Both the position numbers and the translations under genes were made by a program. A stretch of DNA of 64,000 bases from Paenibacillus sp. USDA918EY. Lineage in GTDB: Bacteria > Bacillota > Bacilli > Paenibacillales > Paenibacillaceae. The first letter of the stretch is position 1; every line of letters starts with the position of its first letter. Under the pieces are notes generated by a model. That model searched no databases. It was not told the origin of the DNA and saw only the letters and a list, made by a program, of their open reading frames with translations. Positions 60,442 through 64,000 of this stretch are shown piece by piece. The stretch is from contig NZ_WTWY01000006.1 of the NCBI RefSeq assembly GCF_009870825.1, forward strand, positions 186,001 to 250,000, written 5' to 3'.

Positions 60442-61164
60442 CTATGACTGCGCCGGACGGCTTGCGCCATCCTCCTCATCGGCAAACTTGAAATCGCGGG
60501 CAATGTACAAAAACGGCGTTCCAACGGCTGTCAAAATGAACTTGATGATATACGTCGTCAGGAACACTTCCAGCCATACGGTCCACGTAAAACCTTCCCG
60601 TCCCGCAAAAGCGATCACGCAAAAAACGAGCGTATCCACCAGCGAACTGATCATCGTGCTGCCGTTGTTGCGGATCCAGAACTGATGGCGTTTGCCGTAA
60701 AACTTGCGGATCCAGCTGTACAGCTTTACGTCCAGGAACTGGCTCACGAAATATGCGGTCAAGCTTCCAAGCGCCAGACGCGGCATCAGACCGAAAATGT
60801 TTTGCAGCGCCTTCTGCATTTCGTCGTCCGCTCCGCCCATCGGCTTGAAATACAAAGCCATCTGCATCAGCACGGTCGTGATAATCAAGGTGAAAAACCC
60901 GAACCAGACGGCCTTTCGCGCTTCCTGCCGGCCGTATTTTTCGTTCAGCAGGTCGCTGGTCATGTACAGGCTGACATACATCGTATTGCCCAGCGTCATG
61001 GCGATGCCGAACATTTCGATCGTTTTCGTCACCTGAATGTTGGCCACGACGGTTGCGACGCCGATCCAGGCATACAAGCCTTTTTTGCCGAACAGTCGGT
61101 AACACAGCAAATATAGCGAAAAATTGACGAGTACGTACACGATACCCCAAAGCAAGTTGAACAT
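60442..61164 (-). CDS. Queuosine precursor transporter (YhhQ/VUT-1 family)
   Basis: 240 residues, about six helices. ATVVANIQVTKTIEMFG and TMYVSLYMTSDLLNEKYGRQEARKAVWFGF form the YhhQ/DUF165 signature (the S/T-D-x-x-x-E-x-Y-G-x-x-x-A motif), with FVSQFLDVKLYSWIRK and TYIIKFILTAVGTPFLY. The family imports preQ0/preQ1 for queuosine tRNA modification. A preQ1-I-like aptamer directly precedes the start codon, which supports the assignment. Confidence 0.92.
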   Translation of the reverse strand: MFNLLWGIVYVLVNFSLYLLCYRLFGKKGLYAWIGVATVVANIQVTKTIEMFGIAMTLGNTMYVSLYMTSDLLNEKYGRQEARKAVWFGFFTLIITTVLMQMALYFKPMGGADDEMQKALQNIFGLMPRLALGSLTAYFVSQFLDVKLYSWIRKFYGKRHQFWIRNNGSTMISSLVDTLVFCVIAFAGREGFTWTVWLEVFLTTYIIKFILTAVGTPFLYIARDFKFADEEDGASRPAQS

Positions 61165-61172
61165 CAGGTTTT

Positions 61173-61213
61173 CCTCCTAGTTTTGATTACGCGGGATGGT
61201 TTCGAACCGCGGT
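61173..61213 (-). promoter_or_regulatory. PreQ1-I riboswitch overlapping the ribosome binding site
   Basis: Minus-strand stem CGCGG (61211-61207) and CCGCG (61194-61190) encloses TTCGAAACCATC. An A-rich tail TAATCAAAACTA runs straight into GGAGG, nine bases before the ATG. This is the class I preQ1 layout (stem, TTC loop, A-rich pseudoknot strand), here positioned to hide the Shine-Dalgarno sequence, that is translational control. Confidence 0.8.
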
Positions 61214-61477
61214 TTCCGGGCAGGCTGTCGCCGCCCAAAAACATGTTCTAATGTAACATAATTCGTCCCCTTGTGGCTATGTTTATTTTCGGAAAAATTT
61301 CTGCCCATCCGCCGAGAACCAAAAAAAGAGCCCCGGCGGCCGCCGAAGCTCCAAAGCATCTATGGTTTGGGATGTTGCAGGCAAATCCTAGAGAGTGATC
61401 CTGCCGCGGCCAAGCGCGAAACCTGGATCGAAATGCCTGCAAATCCCGAGAGAAGAACGTTTTTCATGGCCCAAGCT

Positions 61478-62872
61478 TTACGCATGAACAGCGTTGTCGA
61501 GCTCCACGTCGTTTTTGAACACGTCATGGTCGTTTTCTTTCAAAATTTTGCTGGACACCAGACCGGCAACCATCGAGTCGTTGACGTTCAGCGCCGTACG
61601 GCCCATGTCGATCAGCGGTTCAACCGAGATCAACAGACCGGCAAGCGCAACCGGCAGGTTCATCGTGGACAAGACGATCAGGGAAGCGAACGTCGCCCCG
61701 CCGCCTACGCCGGCAACACCGAAGGAACTGATGACAACGATCAGAATCAGCTGTACGATAAAGCTCCAGCTCATCGGATCGATGCCGACCGTCGGCGCGA
61801 TCATGCAGGCCAGCATGGCCGGATAAATGCCGGCGCAGCCGTTTTGCCCGATCGTGGCGCCGAAGGTTGCAGACAGGTTGGCGATCCCTTCGGATACGCC
61901 CAGCTTTTTCGTTTGCGTCTCCACGTTCAGCGGAATCGTAGCCGCGCTCGAACGGGAAGTAAACGCAAAGGTCAGCGTCGGCAGCACCTTTTTAACGTAT
62001 TGCACCGGATTGAATCCGAAAAGAGCGATGATGATCAGATGAATAATAAACATAATGATCAAAGCGACGTACGATGCTCCAACAAATTTGATCAGCTTCA
62101 GGATCTCGTCGACGTTGGTCGTCGCCACCGTCTTCGTAATCAAGGCCAAAATACCGTATGGCGTCAGCCTCAATACGAGCGTTACGATCCTGAGCACCAC
62201 CGCGTAGACCGCTTCAACCACTTTGCGGAAGGTTGCCGCCTGCTCCGGCTTTTTGCGGTCAATGCCCAGCACGGCTACGCCGATAAAGGCGGAGAAAATG
62301 ACGACGGCCAGCGTGGACGAACGGCGGGCGCCCGTCATGTCGGCAAACGGATTGGTCGGAACGAATTCAAGAATTTGCTGCGGAATCGTTTTATCCTGGA
62401 CATCCCCGAGCTTCTGCTCCAGCTTCTGTCCCTGCTGCGCCTCGCGGTCTCCAGCCTTGATATCGATAGCCTTCAGGTTGAAGGTAAGGCTGGTCGCGAT
62501 ACTAACTGCGGCTGCGATGGCTACGGTAATCAGCAGCACGGCGATGATCGACCCGCTCATTTTGCCGAGATTTTGTCTGCCCTTCAAATTCATAATGGCG
62601 GAAATGATCGAAACCATGATCAGCGGAATGACCACCATTTGCAGCAGGCCGACATAGCCGTAACCCGCCAGGTTAAACCAGTCTACCGATTTGGTGATGA
62701 CCTTGGAGTCGACGCCGAAAATCAACTGCAAAACGACGCCGAACACGACGCCGAGGCCAAGGCCCGTAAATACGCGTTTTGTGAACGATATATGCTTCTT
62801 CTGCATCCAGAGCAGCAGGCCGATCAAGGCAAGCATGACGATCACGTTGACAATAACCCATAATGTGTTCAT
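61478..62872 (-). CDS. tcyP: L-cystine transporter TcyP-like, DAACS family
   Basis: 464 residues, dicarboxylate/amino acid:cation symporter fold. N-terminal helices begin LWVIVNVIVMLALIGLLLWMQKKHISFTKRVFTGLGLGVVFG. A DAACS signature is TFAFTSRSSAATIPLNVE (serine-rich re-entrant loop), followed by SATFGATIGQNGCAGIYPAMLA and VAGVGGGATFASLIVLSTM. Length and the Q-N-G-C-A-G block fit Bacillus TcyP. Imports cystine; usually controlled by CymR, whose site was not identified. Confidence 0.9.
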   Translation of the reverse strand: MNTLWVIVNVIVMLALIGLLLWMQKKHISFTKRVFTGLGLGVVFGVVLQLIFGVDSKVITKSVDWFNLAGYGYVGLLQMVVIPLIMVSIISAIMNLKGRQNLGKMSGSIIAVLLITVAIAAAVSIATSLTFNLKAIDIKAGDREAQQGQKLEQKLGDVQDKTIPQQILEFVPTNPFADMTGARRSSTLAVVIFSAFIGVAVLGIDRKKPEQAATFRKVVEAVYAVVLRIVTLVLRLTPYGILALITKTVATTNVDEILKLIKFVGASYVALIIMFIIHLIIIALFGFNPVQYVKKVLPTLTFAFTSRSSAATIPLNVETQTKKLGVSEGIANLSATFGATIGQNGCAGIYPAMLACMIAPTVGIDPMSWSFIVQLILIVVISSFGVAGVGGGATFASLIVLSTMNLPVALAGLLISVEPLIDMGRTALNVNDSMVAGLVSSKILKENDHDVFKNDVELDNAVHA

Positions 62873-63106
62873 CTCTTTTTAGCACCCCTTAGTATTCTTA
62901 AGGCTCCCCGGCAAAACCTCCGTCCGCAACCGGAAGCTCGCCTGGCCTTTGATGATTGATGATGGCGCGGCCAGTACATCCGCCTTATCGTTAAGCATTT
63001 GGAAGGCTTCTTTTGGCCGGTCTTTGAAATTGATTTTAAGTTTAGCACAATTCATAGTATTTGGATAGGATTAATTTTTTGCTATTTTTAAGCATATGAC
63101 GCAAAA
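62873..63106. other. Promoter region of tcyP
   Basis: About 230 bp upstream of tcyP with no gene. No S-box, T-box or clear CymR palindrome was recognised by eye. Confidence 0.35.
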
Positions 63107-63139
63107 AGAAGTCATCCCTTGTCATTAGGGATGACTTCT
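63107..63139 (-). terminator. Strong rho-independent terminator
   Basis: AGAAGTCATCCCT and AGGGATGACTTCT form a perfect 13-bp stem with a 7-base loop; minus-strand T-run CTTTTT. Ends the cobyric acid synthase transcript. Confidence 0.9.
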
Positions 63140-63205
63140 CTTCAGTTTTTTCCTTTTTTGAAGAATTTATAACTTCATGCTCAGGTTCGGAGGTGGGCAG
63201 GCTAT

Positions 63206-64000
63206 TCAGCCAATACCTAGCAGCTTGTAAATCTCGTTCATTTTCACATGCTGCCTTACCGTTTCGGCGACGCGGTCGAATTCCCGCTCCTTTAGAGCCT
63301 TAGCCGAGAACGTATCCGCTTCGGTCCGAAGCCCTTTCGCCGCGCGGATCGCATTCAGCCAGCTTTTGCGGAACTCGTCGTTATGGAAAATGCCGTGCAA
63401 ATACGTGCCCCAGATCCGGCCGTTTTTTGCGCCGCATCCTTCCATTTTCGGCTCCCCGTCTGTTTCCCGAATTTCGAACAGCGGATGTGCGCTCCCTTGA
63501 TGGTCTTCGAACACGGCGGTGCGTCCCATATGTATTTCGTAACCTTCCACCGGAATAGCCGCCGCGTCCCAACCGCCTTCAAGGCGCAGCGGGCAATCCG
63601 GCAGCAGCCGGCCGCTGACTCGGACCGTTTTTTTGTCCACGGCAAAAACGGTTGCAAGCGGCAAATAACCGAGCCCTTCCGTCTCGGCGGCTTGCCGGCC
63701 TTCCAGCCCTTCCGGATCGGACAAGGTTCTGCCAAGCATCTGATAACCGCCGCAAATGCCGATCAGCTGGGTCGAACCGGAGCGCATCGCTTCGGCTATG
63801 GCGGCGTCGAATCCTTGTTCCTTGAGGAATTCCAGATCGCCGATCGTGTTTTTCGTGCCGGGCAACAGGATGACATCCGGCTGTCCAAGCTCGGCGGAGC
63901 GGCTGACGAAACGCACGGACACGCCGGGCTCCCCGGTCAGCGGATCAAAATCCGTAAAATTGGAGATGCGCGGCGTGCGGATGACGGCAACGTCGATGCC
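63206..64000 (-). CDS. cobQ: Cobyric acid synthase, C-terminal part (5' end outside window)
   Basis: 265 codons, open at the right window edge. RTPRISNFTDFDPL belongs to the synthase domain boundary. PDVILLPGTKNTIGDLEFL and IGICGGYQMLG give the class I glutamine amidotransferase-like nucleophile (Cys in G-I-C-G-G-Y-Q-M-L-G). GYEIHMGRT and GTYLHGIFHNDEFR supply the His. Amidates the side chains of adenosylcobyrinic diamide in cobalamin synthesis. Followed by a terminator, so it is the last gene of its operon. Confidence 0.92.
   Translation of the reverse strand, partial: GIDVAVIRTPRISNFTDFDPLTGEPGVSVRFVSRSAELGQPDVILLPGTKNTIGDLEFLKEQGFDAAIAEAMRSGSTQLIGICGGYQMLGRTLSDPEGLEGRQAAETEGLGYLPLATVFAVDKKTVRVSGRLLPDCPLRLEGGWDAAAIPVEGYEIHMGRTAVFEDHQGSAHPLFEIRETDGEPKMEGCGAKNGRIWGTYLHGIFHNDEFRKSWLNAIRAAKGLRTEADTFSAKALKEREFDRVAETVRQHVKMNEIYKLLGIG

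Noticed and set aside
61271..62863. 530-codon plus-strand open frame opposite tcyP
   Set aside because: Antisense shadow caused by the GC-biased codon use of the transporter; no domain and unusual composition (H, Q, R, D).

Overview
The window looks like a low-to-mid GC Firmicute chromosome, most likely Paenibacillus or a close relative. Evidence: strong AGGAGG-type ribosome binding sites, frequent TTG/GTG starts, a copper-amine-oxidase-N-domain lipoprotein, an ECF sigma/anti-sigma pair, TcyP, a preQ1-controlled queuosine transporter and cobyric acid synthase. Taxonomy is inferred from gene style only.

Layout. (1) 1-3.3 kb: MFS exporter (partial) with an operator-bearing promoter, then a ketopantoate-reductase-like gene and an acetoacetate decarboxylase divergent from a LysR regulator. 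(2) 3.3-19.8 kb: mostly small, minus-strand accessory genes (methyltransferase, P-loop kinase, GNATs, a Nudix-NTPase fusion, MBL hydrolase, HAD, FlaR-like kinase, STAS-like, AlaX) plus a hybrid histidine kinase and an XRE/membrane pair on the plus strand. (3) 20.8-51.9 kb: a gene-cassette array. Small, mostly unrelated genes, nearly all on the minus strand, alternate with ~125-205 bp imperfect inverted repeats that behave like integron attC sites. The outer boxes are GTTATNN and its complement, and outer and inner stems covary. In most cassettes the first 7 bases (GTTATNN) are the exact inverse complement of the same cassette's distal box, the hallmark of G^TT crossover and a circular cassette intermediate. 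(4) 51.78-52.98 kb: an attI-like hairpin site, then a tyrosine recombinase gene in the same orientation as the cassettes. It is a pseudogene (frameshifts and stops). It is not a classical IntI, because the IntI-specific insertion is absent and there is an extra N-terminal HARP-like KW-P-W-P domain. (5) 53-64 kb: conserved chromosomal genes of higher GC (lipoprotein, PAT-type acetyltransferase, DUF2569, SDR, DUF2231, MBL, Xaa-Pro peptidase, queuosine transporter with preQ1-I riboswitch, TcyP, CobQ).

Main interpretation: this is an integron-like cassette platform in a Gram-positive chromosome whose local integrase has decayed. Within ~20 kb of the recombinase the array is dense and well preserved. 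Farther away (20-31 kb) sites are halved or eroded and conventional genes (sigma/anti-sigma) interrupt it. Cassette cargo includes GNATs, aminoglycoside-phosphotransferase-like kinases, HEPN proteins, lipoproteins, a pentapeptide protein, DinB, DUF1643, STAS-like and many unrecognised proteins, consistent with adaptive or defence cargo. Expression of cargo probably depends on read-through from the recombinase side or on rare internal promoters such as that of the reversed HARE-HTH gene.
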